From: Rallus limicola | Taxonomy: Eukaryota; Chordata; Aves; Gruiformes; Rallidae | Direction of reading: 5' to 3' | NCBI GenBank assembly: GCA_022605955.1 | Contig: JAKCOZ010000001.1 | Span: forward strand, 79,286,520 to 79,350,519 | Length of the DNA stretch: 64,000 bases | Shown: one piece after another, positions 23,741 to 35,600 of the stretch | Layout of the letters: each line of letters begins with the position of its first letter | Position numbering within the stretch: the stretch's first letter is position 1 | Translations under genes and position numbers: made by a program | The notes under the pieces: model-generated | The model's database searches: none | What the model was told of the DNA's origin: nothing | What the model saw: the letters and a program-made list of their open reading frames with translations, nothing else

Positions 23741-24907
23741 CTGTATATCAGATGTAGATGTTGGGCACTTGAGTAATGGATGATAAAGGTATAGGACAAA
23801 TTAAAGGAGGGATGCTGAGCACATGGACAGTCATAAAAGTTGGAAATTTATAGTGCTGGTATGGTATTAAGTTGCTGACCTAGCTGGTCCCTAAACCTGT
23901 GCTGGACCTTAGTGGACATTCCTGCAACAACAGTCCAAAGCTGTTTCCCTCTCCAAGACTACCAACTGACTGTCACCACTTCGTTTTGACACACTAATTT
24001 CCAAACACATCTTGAGTAGCAAGTTTATTTTTGCCTGTGTGCTCTTTCAGACCATGCTCTGTTGGTATCGGAGGACAAAAACTATTTGAAAGGGAAACCA
24101 TGAAAAATAATCATGTTCCTCCAGTTGACTGGAGCCAGTTGACTTTAGCAAACTCTAATATATTTAGTTTGATTTTCTTGGGAAATGAAGCCTAGCTGAT
24201 AGTACATGTGTATCTGTTTGTCCATATGTTCTTCCTCCTAATACTTTTTCAGTGCAACCAATTTAAACTACATTTAAAAAGGGCGGATGGCTAAAAAGTA
24301 ACTTTGTTCCAGTGTGTGTCTAAAAAAAAAATGGTGATGAGGCAATGCCCTGCTCCCTCCACAAAGGAAAAAGTATGAATAAGATGCAATGCACCTGGCA
24401 GCATCCAGCCAGGCAATGGTGACCACATTTTGCGTTGTGTTGCAGTGTGCATTTTGGTCCACCAGGAAACAAGTCTTTTTAGGCTGACCACAATGTCCTG
24501 TTTCTTTTTCCTATAGGGGATGTCACGGGAGACATGGTGGGATCTGGCTTTCATTACAGCAAAGTGGGGGCGGATTTTGGAGACAGCAGACAAGAATTCA
24601 TGGGGAAGCAGGCTCAGTGTATTCTGTCCATAGAACAGCTTGCTCTACAGCAGTCTAATAAGAAATACTGCTGGAGTGGCATCATTAGTGATGGGAATCC
24701 TACATACTTTCCCTACACATGCACATTCACCTCCACATCCCAGTTCTCCATAGCATGAATTGGAGACTGTTATCCTTTGATGGTAGCATCCTCATGGGCT
24801 GCCATGGTGACTGCAGTGAAGGGAGTACCATGGCCTGAAGAGTGGCCACGGAGCTGAGTAGACAGCCCACCTGGGCTGTCACACTGCATCCCTGGGACTG
24901 GTCTCTC

Positions 24908-25020
24908 GAAAGTTACACAGTCACACTGCCTCCGTGTCCCCATCTGTGAAAGGACACCCTTTTGTGAAATGCCTAGAGAGTGACTGATGAAAAGTCCTGT
25001 GTGAATGTTAAGTAGTACTT
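24908..25020 (+). repeat. MIR-like SINE relic, plus strand
   Basis: ACTGCCTCCGTGTCCCCATCT and GTGAAAGG resemble the MIR core CCTCAGTTTCCCCATCTGTAAAATGGG. TTGTGAAATGCCTAGAGAGTG and GATGAAAAGTCCTGTGTGAAT resemble the GTAAAGCGCTTTGAGATC...GATGAAAGGCGCTATATAA tail of related SINEs. The two parts are adjacent and in the right order. It lies about 1.1 kb upstream of the putative LSAMP start codon. Confidence 0.5.
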
Positions 25021-25666
25021 CATTACTGCTGTTTCTCTCACCAGAGGCAATGATTTTAGGGGGCAATAGAGCTAAAGGAGCTAATTACTCCTTGGGAAAA
25101 AAAAAGTTCCTACTATCTATGGTAGGAGGAACGTGTATTTGAAAAGAGAGGGGTAGTGGGAGAAGCCTTCTGTGAGCAAACAGTGGCTTTGTAAGCTGGA
25201 TTTCCTACACAGAAGGATTCTTTCTGGTCCCTCTGAAATTGCACGGAAGTCAGAGGAGATCCAGCAAAGATTAATGCAGCCTGATGCTTGCTATTTTTCC
25301 TGGAGGCCTTGGCAGCTCTGTAATTACAATCAGTGAGCCTGAATCTCCCTCTGGCCCCCGTGTACTGCCCAGCAATGACACCAGCATCAGAGAGACCCTT
25401 GCTTCAGAATTTGTCAAGCAGAACTCTGCTGAGAAATCAAACCTGCCCCGCTGCGTTTCTTCTCGTGGCAATGAGGAATATCCCTTCACTGAATAATCTC
25501 CCCATGTCCGCTGGAGCCTTGGGGACTCCCTGAGCCCAGTGTGGCTCGTAGACCTGTGATCCAAGAGATACATTTGCAGAGGCATGAGACAACCATATTT
25601 CTATAGCATAACACACACATATATATATTTATATATATAAAAATAAAATAAATGAGCTGGCTTGCA

Positions 25667-25680
25667 ACACTAGGTGGCAG
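25667..25680 (+). promoter_or_regulatory. CTCF-like motif upstream of exon 1
   Basis: ACACTAGGTGGCAG matches 13 of 14 positions of the CTCF core CCASYAGRKGGCRS on the plus strand. It lies about 45 bases upstream of a TATA-like box and 420 bases upstream of the start codon. CTCF organises chromatin loops and often binds promoters. The match is by inspection only. Confidence 0.45.
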
Positions 25681-25710
25681 AGGTGGGATCTTTTCTGCTC
25701 TGAGCGCTGT

Positions 25711-25720
25711 CCTATAAGGC
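25711..25720 (+). promoter_or_regulatory. LSAMP: TATA-like box, putative LSAMP exon 1 promoter
   Basis: CCTATAAGGC is the only TATA-like sequence close to a plausible start. It would place initiation around 25740-25750, giving a leader of about 340 bases. No CCAAT or GC box is obvious, and the region is only moderately CpG-containing. Brain-specific genes often lack a TATA box, so the true start may be elsewhere; the evidence is positional. Confidence 0.3.
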
Positions 25721-25744
25721 ATTGCTTGTTTAAGTACAGTCGCA

Positions 25745-26084
25745 TTTAGTTGGAGCTGCAGGAGAGAGACAGAGAGATTCTCTGTGTTTACAGCCAGCGC
25801 AGGCTACGGCGAGCATCTAACCTGGTACCCTCTTTTTCTCCAGCACTTGAAGGGGAGAGTGTGAGGTTATTTGGGAATCTGACCACCATAGGTCAGCTTT
25901 CGCTGCGACTGGATTGTCAGAGCTGGTAAAGGAGAGCCCGGGGGACTGAAGGGAGGCACGAATCCCATTTTCTTTGAGAGAAGGGGGGAAAAAAATTATA
26001 TATATAAATTGAGAGAGAGAGAGAGAGAGAGAAGCGGAGAGACGGAGAAAAAAGCAGAGGAAGCGGAGCGAGTGAGAGAGAAGC
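25745..26084 (+). other. LSAMP: Putative 5' untranslated region of LSAMP exon 1
   Basis: From 25655 to the start codon at 26085 there is not a single ATG on the plus strand, although about six or seven would be expected by chance. This is what a leader scanned by ribosomes would look like. It contains CpG-bearing stretches and ends in a purine-rich region with (GA)11 at 26011-26032. The 5' boundary is a guess based on the TATA-like box. A pyrimidine tract ending in CAG at about 25830-25844 could be a splice acceptor, so the leader may instead be split. Confidence 0.45.
26011..26032 (+). repeat. (GA)11 microsatellite in the leader
   Basis: Eleven uninterrupted GA units sit about 50 bases before the start codon, followed by an imperfect purine-rich tail up to 26084. 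Dinucleotide repeats of this length tend to vary between individuals. GA repeats can also bind GAGA-type factors or form triplex DNA. Confidence 0.9.
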
Positions 26085-26151
26085 ATGAGGACCTACTGGC
26101 TGCACAGTATCTGGGTGCTGGGATTCTTCCTGTCCCTCTTCTCCTTGCAAG
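26085..26151 (+). CDS. LSAMP: LSAMP first coding exon (signal peptide)
   Basis: ATG at 26085 has A at position -3 and opens 22 codons: MRTYWLHSIW...FLSLFSLQ plus the first base of a Gly codon. The exon ends in CAAG|GTATGT, a consensus donor, leaving a phase-1 intron; unspliced reading stops two codons later. The peptide has a basic start and a long hydrophobic core (WVLGFFLSLFSL), a typical secretory signal. From memory it equals the N-terminus of chick LSAMP (CHLAMP), which continues after the splice with a conserved LPVRSVDF segment. LSAMP is a GPI-anchored IgLON protein with three Ig domains on neuronal surfaces, guiding axon growth and synapse formation in limbic circuits. LSAMP has alternative leading exons with separate promoters, and this would be one of them. 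No exon 2 lies in the window, as expected for a gene with a very long first intron. The isoform assignment is less certain than the gene. Confidence 0.85.
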
Positions 26152-26177
26152 GTATGTGATGAGTTCTTTCTTGTACA

Positions 26178-26194
26178 CCCCCCCCCCCCCCCCC
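26178..26194 (+). repeat. C17 homopolymer near splice donor
   Basis: Seventeen consecutive C, starting 26 bases after the exon end and followed by T, CCCC and a short CA run. It is complementary to the G15 run at 26430-26444. Confidence 0.9.
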
Positions 26195-26429
26195 TCCCCA
26201 CACACACAACCTCTCTGCTTGAATTGAGGCTGACGGACTGAGGATGGCCTGAAACATGGAGCTGGAAGCTGGAGCTTCCTCTCCCCCCCACCCCCCCTTC
26301 CTCTCCAAACCTTCTCCCCTCAGGAAATAAGCCAAGGAGATATTGCTGCTGGTGAATCCTATGGTTAGAGGGCACTGCATGTGACTGACTTTGCTGCTGT
26401 ATTTATGCTTTTGCAGAGGGGCACTTGGA

Positions 26430-26444
26430 GGGGGGGGGGGGGGG
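26430..26444 (+). repeat. G15 homopolymer
   Basis: Fifteen consecutive G, about 280 bases after the exon end. It can form a G-quadruplex or pair with the upstream C17 run in the transcript. Confidence 0.9.
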
Positions 26445-27198
26445 CCCAGTAAGATTTGCAAAGGCAAAGAGGGGTGGGTGAAGGTGGGTGTCCCCTCCAC
26501 CCACAGCTGCTGTTTCTAAGCACTTTGGGTCACAGATACTGATGCTTCTTCACCTTCCTGAGATCAGTGTTAAGTTTCTTTCGTGTTTGGTTGGGTTTTT
26601 TTTTTCCCGTTTTATTTTTATTTTGGTTCTGCCCGGAGAGGGGGAGGTTAGAGGAACCTCTATGCCTCTGTGGTCTGTCTGTGAAAACAGCAGGTCCTTC
26701 CCCTCTACCAGGGAAAAAAAAAAAAAGAGTGATGGAGGAAAGACAGGATAAGAAAATTTGTTGGATATAGGGTTTTGTTCAGTGGAGAATTGCCAGCTGG
26801 GTTTCTTGCTTTAAGAGCCAAGTGTGAGTATGGAATTTAGTTTGAAGTGATGACAGGCGTGCTAGCTGGTTTTGAGATGCTTTCTGTAAACAGGAGTTAA
26901 GGGTTAATGCATCCCAAGCTGTATGTATAAATACATGTCACACACATACATATAATCATAGCCCTCCAAATCGCAGCTTGTACATGATCCACACTCACTC
27001 ACACACACGAGTGGTCCTACACACACACACATACACACACTCATGAATATGGCAGGGAAGATGAATAAACTCACTCCGGCACATACAGTTCTAGCTCCCT
27101 AGCACATGTAATTCCTGGAGTGCCAGCCTGCCTCTCTCACGCTCACGTTCTCTCTTCCTCTCCTCCCCCCCCCCACTGCCTTCAAGCCTTTCCTTGCG

Positions 27199-27214
27199 CT
27201 CTCTCTCTCTCTCT
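27199..27214 (+). repeat. (CT)8 microsatellite
   Basis: Eight uninterrupted CT units in a pyrimidine-rich stretch in the putative intron 1. Confidence 0.85.
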
Positions 27215-28800
27215 CCATCCGGCACACTAGTGTTCATGGTTGCTTGCATATAAAAATCCCTTGCCTGTCCTGCTGCACCACTCTTGCAAGCCTGCACACA
27301 TGCATGCAAGCACACACATACAGAGTATGTAGAAGTTCTTTATTTACATATGATCACCTATCCAGCCTTCTTTGTGCCCCATGGTCTTGCAATTGCCATG
27401 AGCTGCACCCTAGGAGGGCTATTTCACTCTGACTGTCTTCACCAGGCACGCAGCACCTCTCTTTCACCCTTGTGCATACTAGTGCACGAGTGCCATGCAC
27501 GGAGAGATGCCCAGTCACAGCATCCTAGCTTCCCCTTTGCTCCTACTTCCACACACAGTCTTGCATGCACTGGCCTCTTCTATTTCGCACCTACCAAGCA
27601 GGTCCCCACACAGGCATGCTCCGTGTCACACACATGCTTTCTGTGGCAGCCTCACGCTTACCTGTCACTATCGCATGCGCTCACTGCAAAACCCCTCAGT
27701 TTTTGGCACCTTCTCACATCTACCGAGCGTTTCTTTATTTATAGAGTCCCGCTGCTCCCGTCTCTGGGTTGCATACACATGCTTCTCACTGCGACATATT
27801 TTTTTCTCTCTTAAACTTGCATTCTCTGAACTCTGAATTGCAAACCCAGCACCAGCACCTTCCAGCTGACTCCCTTGCTCTACAGAGGCTGTTTCTAACA
27901 GGAGGATTTTTCCCAGCACATAGGATGTATGTGGAGTGAGAGGAGAACCAGCACTTGTGAAACATGAGTAGCTGCTGTCAGCAATGAAGTTGCAAAGCTT
28001 GATGCGAACTCCCCTCTGCTCTGTAGGAATAGGCACGGACCTGTTAAGGAAGACGGGCACTGGCAAATCATACCGACTCTGAATGTTACGTCTCTCTCTG
28101 ATGCTTGTTTCCCAGCCTGTAGTCGATGGCACTTGCTCCACACAGTGTTTCCAAGTCACAAGCCTTCCCTGAGTTGTGACTACAGCATCCCAATGCTCAC
28201 AAAACCAGGAGCTGGTTTAGTCCTATCTTACAGTGGTAGCTTGTGCCAGGCTACAGGCACCTACAGGCTTTTACCTTCTGTTTTAGTGAGTTACTATCGC
28301 CACAGTTGTATCTGCCACATATTCTGCTTTTGAAGGCACCAAGGAAGATCTTTTGAGGGCTGTCTTACCAGGCATCCTCTGAGAAGGCAGAGGCAACACA
28401 GTTGTCCTCCCTGGGCTTGGGCTGTGGGATGGGGGGAGGAGGGTGGGGAGGGGGTGGATTTGAGGGGTGTCTTGTAGACCGGGAGCTGCTTTTTCTACTG
28501 CTCCCAAATTTCAGGTGTGGCATAAACCAGACCTGGTCCACTGCTGTATCTACTTCCATAGCCAGGAGTAATTTCCTTTCTCTGGTCTGGAGGGTGAGAA
28601 GATGGAGAAGCAGGAATATTGGGGTGCATGGGAGGAGCGGGACAGCACAAACAAGTGTGAAGGTATTTGAAGGAGTTAAAAGAGGGTGAGAAAGTGCTGT
28701 GCCCTTAAACACCCCACCCCCAAAAGAAAAAAATACACAACCAAAAGCTTATTTCAGATTAATTGCTATTCACTGAAAGCTGTGCTAACAAGCCTTGAAT

Positions 28801-29650
28801 GCTTCTGTAACCCTGCTGAGCACAACTCTGTGGAGCTCTTACCCTAGGAAGCCGCAGCAGTGGCTCTGACAGGCAGTGACCCCAGCCGGAATGCTTCCAA
28901 GCGCTTTCTGAGCGCATCCCTCCGGAGCCAGCCAGCTGAGCCTGCACCTCTGCTAGCTGCCCAAAACTTATCCATACCCAGGCTCCCTCTTTTCCTCCCT
29001 GCCCGTTTCAGGGTTGTACAGGTGAATGCACAACCAGCTCCTTGGCCTTCCCCTCTTCTCCCAAAGCCACCAAACGCAGGGGTGAAGGCGAGCCATGCTG
29101 GCGCTGCTGAGGCCGCAGAACAGGCGATGGGGGTGCAGGGGAAGAAGCGCAGCTGAGGCTGGCAGGAGCCCCGTGGGCTCTGCAGTGCCAAGCAGCCAAC
29201 ACAGGCTGCCTCCCCCAGCGCCTCTGCCAGGGGACAGGCAATGGGCTGCCTGTCCCCTGCCTGCCTGCGCTCAAGGGCTTTGGCACACACACACACACAC
29301 ACACACACAGAGGCTTCGCTCTTTTCCCACTGGGTTAAAGGCTCCGAGTCCTGCACGGAGGAGGGTTTTTGTTTTATTTTAATTTTTATTTTTCAATTTA
29401 TTTTTTCTGACCACTCTGTTTTCTTAATTTCCTGGCTCGGGATTCTTGCGTTTTCTTGCTGCTGTGCTTCCAGTCCTCGCTCGGAGGCAGGCGGCTCGAA
29501 GGTGGGACCGTGGTCCCTCCTCCGGGGTGCACTGGCCTGCCTGCCCTGCGGGGGCCGGAGGAGTAGAGAAGTACCTACATACCCCGGCGCTGCTGGTGGG
29601 TGGGATTTTCTAGGGGCGTGCTGCAGCTTCTCCCTCAGATGGATTTGTCA
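28801..29650. other. GC-rich block in putative intron 1
   Basis: A GC-rich segment containing scattered CpG, flanked by AT-rich DNA. Open frames occur on both strands (28860-29156 plus; 28844-29356 minus) but are typical by-products of GC-rich DNA with few stop codons, and they include the CA repeat as VCVCVC. No splice-framed exon or known protein is recognised. It could be a minor CpG island or an enhancer. Confidence 0.4.
29284..29309 (+). repeat. (CA)13 microsatellite
   Basis: Thirteen uninterrupted CA units inside the GC-rich block. Confidence 0.95.
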
Positions 29651-32600
29651 CTTAGCGTGATGTGCCTGGTAGCTTCTGATAAAGATCAGATTCTTGAATC
29701 AGTCTCAAGAGCTGAATTTTACTTTTTTTATGTTTTTCCTTTTTTCCCCCCAAGTTGAAAAGTGGGTGCGTGGGGATGGGGAGGAGAAGAAAATTATTTG
29801 GGTTTATAAAAAATTGAATTTTAATAATTTAGAAGAATTAGGTGTTGATGTCTTTGCTTTTACGTACTATTACTCTAACTTAGCTGTCAATATGAAAAGT
29901 AATTTTGATTTCCCCCTCGAGGATTTTATTTAAAAAAATGAATGCCTTGACAAATTATACATTTTCTCCAGCATTACTTTACATTGAAAATCCTTCTAAA
30001 CAAACTCTTTCCCTTGGAAAATAACAGCTGTTTCAAATCAGCAATTTCCTAAAAAATCTCAGCTTGTTTTAATGAACCTCCCCTACAGCCCCACCTCATT
30101 GGTTAATTGCACAAGATTTTTGGGGTTTTTTTTGGTTGGTTTTTTTTTTTGAAAAGTTATTTAAGATACCTCCAGAGTCAAGTTAGTGAAGTAGATGTCT
30201 TGTGAAAGGATGTGTAGCATGGGCAGTGTTTATTTATGATGTATTTTTTGAGCTGTGCAAGGGTATTCATAAATGGGGAATGAATCTGATGAAAGAAATC
30301 ACAGAAGCACTTGGGTGAGTTGGATGTTTCTGGGTTGATATGTAGTACAAATGTTATCGGTAGAGTCTCATGTTTTATAACATTACTGGGCAATGCAAAC
30401 GTGAAAAATGATGTCTGTTAATGCATGAGGTTTGTGCAATCTATATAGATGGAAGTGTGTACCCAAGTGTTTCTGTGCTGATAATGTGTAATGGATGAGG
30501 AGAATAGAGGGAGGAGCAGGAATGTATGTGTGTGAGCTGTGACTTTGTGGTGTATGGGTAACAGCATGGGATGATTGTGATGCAGTTGGACAACATTTAG
30601 ATATTGCCAACAGGAGAAAAAAAAGAATTTTTCTGTTCTCCTGAATATTCTTTTCTTCTTACGTGTTTTCAACTTTCTCTGTCAAAGAAGGCAGGAGAAG
30701 CTCTCACAGGCTGGACTGTATTGATGAGGTAACGACTCACTCAGCTGCCTTCCATTCCCTTAAATGATGAAGAGGCTCAATACCTAAAACAAAACACTTT
30801 TCTTGTAGCTTTAAGATGGGGAAGAGACAGAGAGGGCTTTTTATCTGCAAAGAGGGAGCATTAAAAAGATATCTCAAGTGTTACTTCTAGTCCTATCTCA
30901 GTACTTGCAGACCATTTGAGTCAATAATTACCACACCAGTAAGGACCTATTTCCCACAGTGGTTATAAATCTCAGTGCTCAGCTATCCTCTCAGAGGGCT
31001 TTATTATGATAGGTAGAAATTTGCTTCATCTTTTAGACTCACGGATCTCTTATCATGCAAGAGTTTTACTAGTCTTGTAACAAATACCCTAGTGCCTATG
31101 TTTGTGTGATCTCCTTTTCTGCCTGTGAGCACCCATGCCTATGCTAGTGGTCTGAGGAGTAGACAAGTTCTCTAAGAAATACTCTTTTCATCTCACTTTT
31201 CACCTGTAAGCACTAGATCTCCTTCCAGCTAGGGTAAAGAATATGGCTACTGTCATCCTAGGCTGATGGCCTTGCCTTGCTGATGGGGACTGTCCCCATC
31301 CCTGAACTGATTTACCCTGTATAAGAACATTTTTGCTTGGAAATAGGTTAAAGCAGGGATCTCAATGTGTGGGTCCAAATGTGATGTAATGCCTGCAGCA
31401 CCAGCTGGGTGCTTTGTCCAATTACCTAGAGAGGCTGGGCAGGTTGGTGATGTGGTGTTGGTGCAGAGGAGCTGTAGCACTTCTTACTGACCTGTATGCT
31501 ATAAAGTGAAAGCAGGCAGCAAAGGGTGATTAAGACTGAAAGGAAGAGAAGCCTCCTTTTCTGAGCAGATCTGAATGCCTGATGGGCTTTCTTGGGGAAG
31601 ACAATGAGCTGAGGCTGTTGACTGACAGAGGTTGTTAAAGGACTGAATAATCTGTGTGTTGTCGGATAAAGGCACCCTGGAAGACTCCAGGGAAAATCTT
31701 TCATGTTTGTCTTTGAGTATGTGCTTTCCCAAAGATTGTCTCCTCTGCATGGAGGGTAGTTGCTGGGAAGATGCAGGGTTTTGCTGTCTGCAAACCCCAT
31801 AGAAAGCATGAGTATCTGCCTCTCAAGTATCCTCTTTTCCTTAAAGAAGTTTGTGCCATAGGTTTATGTGCTGTTTGGACTCAATCTCACCAATGGCTTT
31901 GACAGCTGATGTGTTCTTCCTGCTGTCATTATTTTCTGGAATCGACTCAAAAATATCAAGCACAGACCCTCTTGTCCCACTCTGAGGAGTATATAAGGGC
32001 AAGATGGAGATTTGTGTGGGTGAGCATGTGAGACACAGCCCTCTCATGGTGTCAGGGAAGGGCAGAGATCCTTGTGGGCAGCATGGAAAAGAAGAAATGC
32101 TGTGAATTTGTGATCCTAATGGAAAGGGGTAGGAAAAAGAGAAATCCAGGCTAGGTTCTGTGCCATCCCATTGCACTGTGGTGCTTTGGCTGATGCTGGA
32201 TATCCTGGAAGCTGAAGCATTTCCCTGTGCAGCAGCAGGGCATTTCCCATAGGGCAGCCCTGCCCTGCTTACCTGTGAGGAGGGAGAGGGAATATTGCCA
32301 CAGCAGCAGCTGCTTTAACTTCTCTGAGCCAAAGGAGTATTGTCCTCAGAGAAGACTTGCAGAGCCTCCCACTGAAGCATCCAGTTAACCATATCTGCTG
32401 TCTTAAAGTTTGTAGAAAAATTCTACATGACCAGGTGCTGTGAGGAAAAGGCCCTTTAAACTCGACCTGCTTATCAGTCACCCACAGGCAGAGAATTTTT
32501 GGAGTTTGCTGTAGTTGTCAGCTGTAGAGGTAGTGGACTCTGAATGGCATCTCTGGGAGGAGATTGTTTGGGGGGTAATGCAAGGATATACATACTGAAT

Positions 32601-35600
32601 TAAGGTATTGGTGTGCTGTGGGTTTTTTGAAGGAGTTTCTTGCTTTTTTAAAAAAGGTGTCACCAGAAGGTAGGCTTCAGAGGTAGGATTTTGGCTTAAG
32701 TGTGAGCATAATCAGAGCTGTGGGCTCACAGTCTGGGCTTTTATGGTTTATGGTTTTATGCTTATCTAAGTCATCCAAAAGAAACTCATCTGAAGATGGC
32801 TTAATTCTGAAACTTGTTCCTTTTAGTGTCTACCTCTGTGTGACCTCGTGGATGGAGGTTTCTTAATTTCTTTTGAGTCTGGCAGAGTGCTCCCACAAAG
32901 AGGGTGGCTATCTCCCTTTTCTGCTGATGAGTTCTTGGCTATTGGGAGGGACAGCATGTGGCAGGCAGGTCACAAACAGTGGGACAAGGGAGGGAGCAAA
33001 GAAGGCAAAAAATGCAAGGCTGTGGAGTTTCCAACCAGGAAATCAATAGCATATCAGCATAAAGCCACTGGGATCTGAGTATCCAACGTAAGTGTGTAAT
33101 CACACCTCCCTCCCCTCTGCCCCTTAGCACGTACATTGATGGTGAGTTGCAGGCTGGAACCAATTAATCCTTACAACCTGCTAGGACAATAACCATTAAT
33201 ATTCTTCTGTATGCCCTCTGGCTACTGCACCTGCGTGTAGCCTAGCTTTGCTTAGCCCTTGGCAGTTGACCCAAAACAACGTCAGGAGTCAGAGCAAGGG
33301 TCTTCCTGACCGTGAGCCAGCCTTGCAGCCAGTGCACTGTGTTACCTGATTTCCACTTGGTGGGTGCTGGTGAAGCCGACCGGGTGGATATATATGTGAG
33401 TATCTGACAAAAGATTTGCCTGCATGAATGGGGGATTATTTCAAGGGGCATTTATGGGGTTTTGGATGTGTGAACATGTTTAGGCTCGTGCCATTGTGGG
33501 TCCATCAGTTTGTATGAGTACCTATTATTTGCCTCGTAAAGCTACTTTCTTGTACAATGGGATCACAACATCTGCTCTTATTTATGCCTATATCTTTGGT
33601 CTGTGCATAAAGATATGACCGGATGCTTTTTAATATCTCTTCTTTGGCTTTTAAGAAGATGCACATGTGAAACAGAAGGTGATGGTGGAGAGATATATGT
33701 GTGCACACATGTGTCTGCCTGTGACAAAATGCTTAAGTTGTGTGGTAAATATGTTTGTACTGCATTAACAAATCTGGTTTGGAGTTGTGTTTTGTGCAGG
33801 GAAGATGTTATGTTAGTTCAGTGGGTGAATGCAGCATGATTACAGATAGGGATATCTGTGTAGCTGGGCATGCTTTTGGAGTGACCATTATTCATACCAG
33901 ATTTGCATCCTATCTTGACATGGCAAGCGATTGTTGCAGTAAAACAGAGTTGTTACTGTGGCTTGGCTACCCTTCCTCATCTTTCTGTGATAGCCTCAGT
34001 GTAAGGTGGCAACTTAGTCATGCTTCAGTTGCCTGGACGTGAAACACAGTGTAGAGAGTGGAAAGGGCATGTTTGACTCCTGCACTTTTCATGGGAGACT
34101 TCCTGGGAGTGGAGGAAGAGGATAGAAAGAGGCTTTATACACATGCAAGCTGCACTGTTTTAATTAGACTGACTTATTAAAAAATAATACAACATGACTG
34201 AGACAACCTTACTTATGTAGTTATGCTATTGCATACTGTGTGGAAAAGGATTCCTGGGCTGGATGCAACCTGAAACAGTAAACTAGCAAGTCTGCACTTT
34301 GGCTGTGCCTGCACTAATACACTCTTGCTGGTTTTACTACCTCCACAGCATGGATTCTGTCAAGTCTTGGGGTTAGCTAGCTGACTAAAACCAGGGTATA
34401 CCTGACTGCAGGCATGCCCCTTTGAGATGTTCTGCAATTCTAGATCTTCTGTAGATGGAAGGAAACATTTTTTTCCCCCCCTGGAAGAGTCTTTGTCCTG
34501 TACAAGTGTTAGGGCTTTTACTAACAGTAATTTCTCAGATTCAAAGAAAAATCTTAATCATACCAGCTCAAGTGGTGTAAGAGCTCCCTCTGTTCTAGGC
34601 CTGCTGAGAGAAGGGAAGGTAGGAAATGAGAGCTAAAGTGAGGGTAGAGGACCTCTCTCCATTTCTATCTATCATAGGTGCCTGCTAGGGACTGGTTTGT
34701 GTATTATCGAGCAGTGACAGAGCTGCAACAGATTAGGCTGCTAATAATAATAATTAATAAATAATTTAAAAAAAAGTCAGGCTGCAGCATGAGTCAAATG
34801 AGCTGTGGCATTGGCCCAGAGGGACCTAGAGCCATGGTCGGTCTCCCTTCTCTTCTGGTCTGCTATGTGCATAAAGGAAAGAGAGAAAATGCCATTCTAG
34901 CTGGCCTTGCTCTGCCTGTCTTCCTGTAAAGCTTTGTAGCAACAGACTTTTCTTCATACTTCAAGGAACCTCGCAAGACTCCTGCTTGTAGACTCTGCTC
35001 ATTCTCCGGTCAACCTGAAGAATTTCTGGTCTTTCTCTCTTTTGCTGCTGCACAAAACAACCCAAACCCTCACAAAGAGCAAAAGGGGACAGCCCAAGCT
35101 GTCCTTGGTGCTGAAATATTGCTTGAGCTGCCGTGAAAGAGGAATGGCAGTGTGAAAGGTGCTGTGGAGACAGGAGATTTCAAGCTCCTGTTTCCTTTGC
35201 CACATAGCAGGGATTCTTAAGAGTGTCAGCTCTGAGGTTCTTACAGACCTGGGGATGATATGTGAGAAGAGGCTTTGAAGCCATTGCAAGGCAAGTCTTA
35301 GGACGACCTTGGTCTAAGAAGAACTCTTCTTGTAGGACCTGTGCTTTTTCTTGGTGTCCTGGCTACCCTACAGATGTCTTGGGAGCTAGCAGGAACCTTG
35401 GAAGGTTTCTTACTAAACACTGCCTGATGCTCACAGGTTGAGGGAAACAAAAACAGTTTGCAGAATGCTTCTGCCTCACTGAATTGGCATTGTTCTAATA
35501 AGGAAAAAAGTTGTTTTGTCAGGAAAAAATCCACTTTGAGTTTCAAGAACAGATTAACCCACCAGTGCTTAAAGTCTTTTCTGTGATGTGTTGTCTTCTG

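Larger units (their letters stand above)
26152..28800 (+). other. LSAMP: Start of putative LSAMP intron 1, simple-repeat-rich
   Basis: Begins with the donor GTATGTG. Within 45 bases there is a C17 run (26178-26194) followed by CACACA. C-rich DNA continues near 26281-26300, and a G15 run lies at 26430-26444. Imperfect CA tracts occur around 26995-27040, a (CT)8 at 27199-27214, and many CACAC words up to 27660. A G-rich stretch is at 28425-28468. Long open frames here (for example 27284-27814) arise from the repetitive composition and are not called as genes. Confidence 0.6.

Noticed and set aside
25917..26375. 152-codon minus-strand open frame across exon 1
   Set aside because: Shadow of the C-rich and GA-repeat DNA opposite the LSAMP leader and exon; no independent support.
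27284..27814. 176-codon plus-strand open frame
   Set aside because: Composed of His/Thr/Ser-rich translation of CACACA-type low-complexity DNA; no family resemblance.
28844..29356. 170-codon minus-strand and 98-codon plus-strand frames in the GC-rich block
   Set aside because: Low stop-codon density in GC-rich DNA; one includes the CA repeat as VCVCVC.
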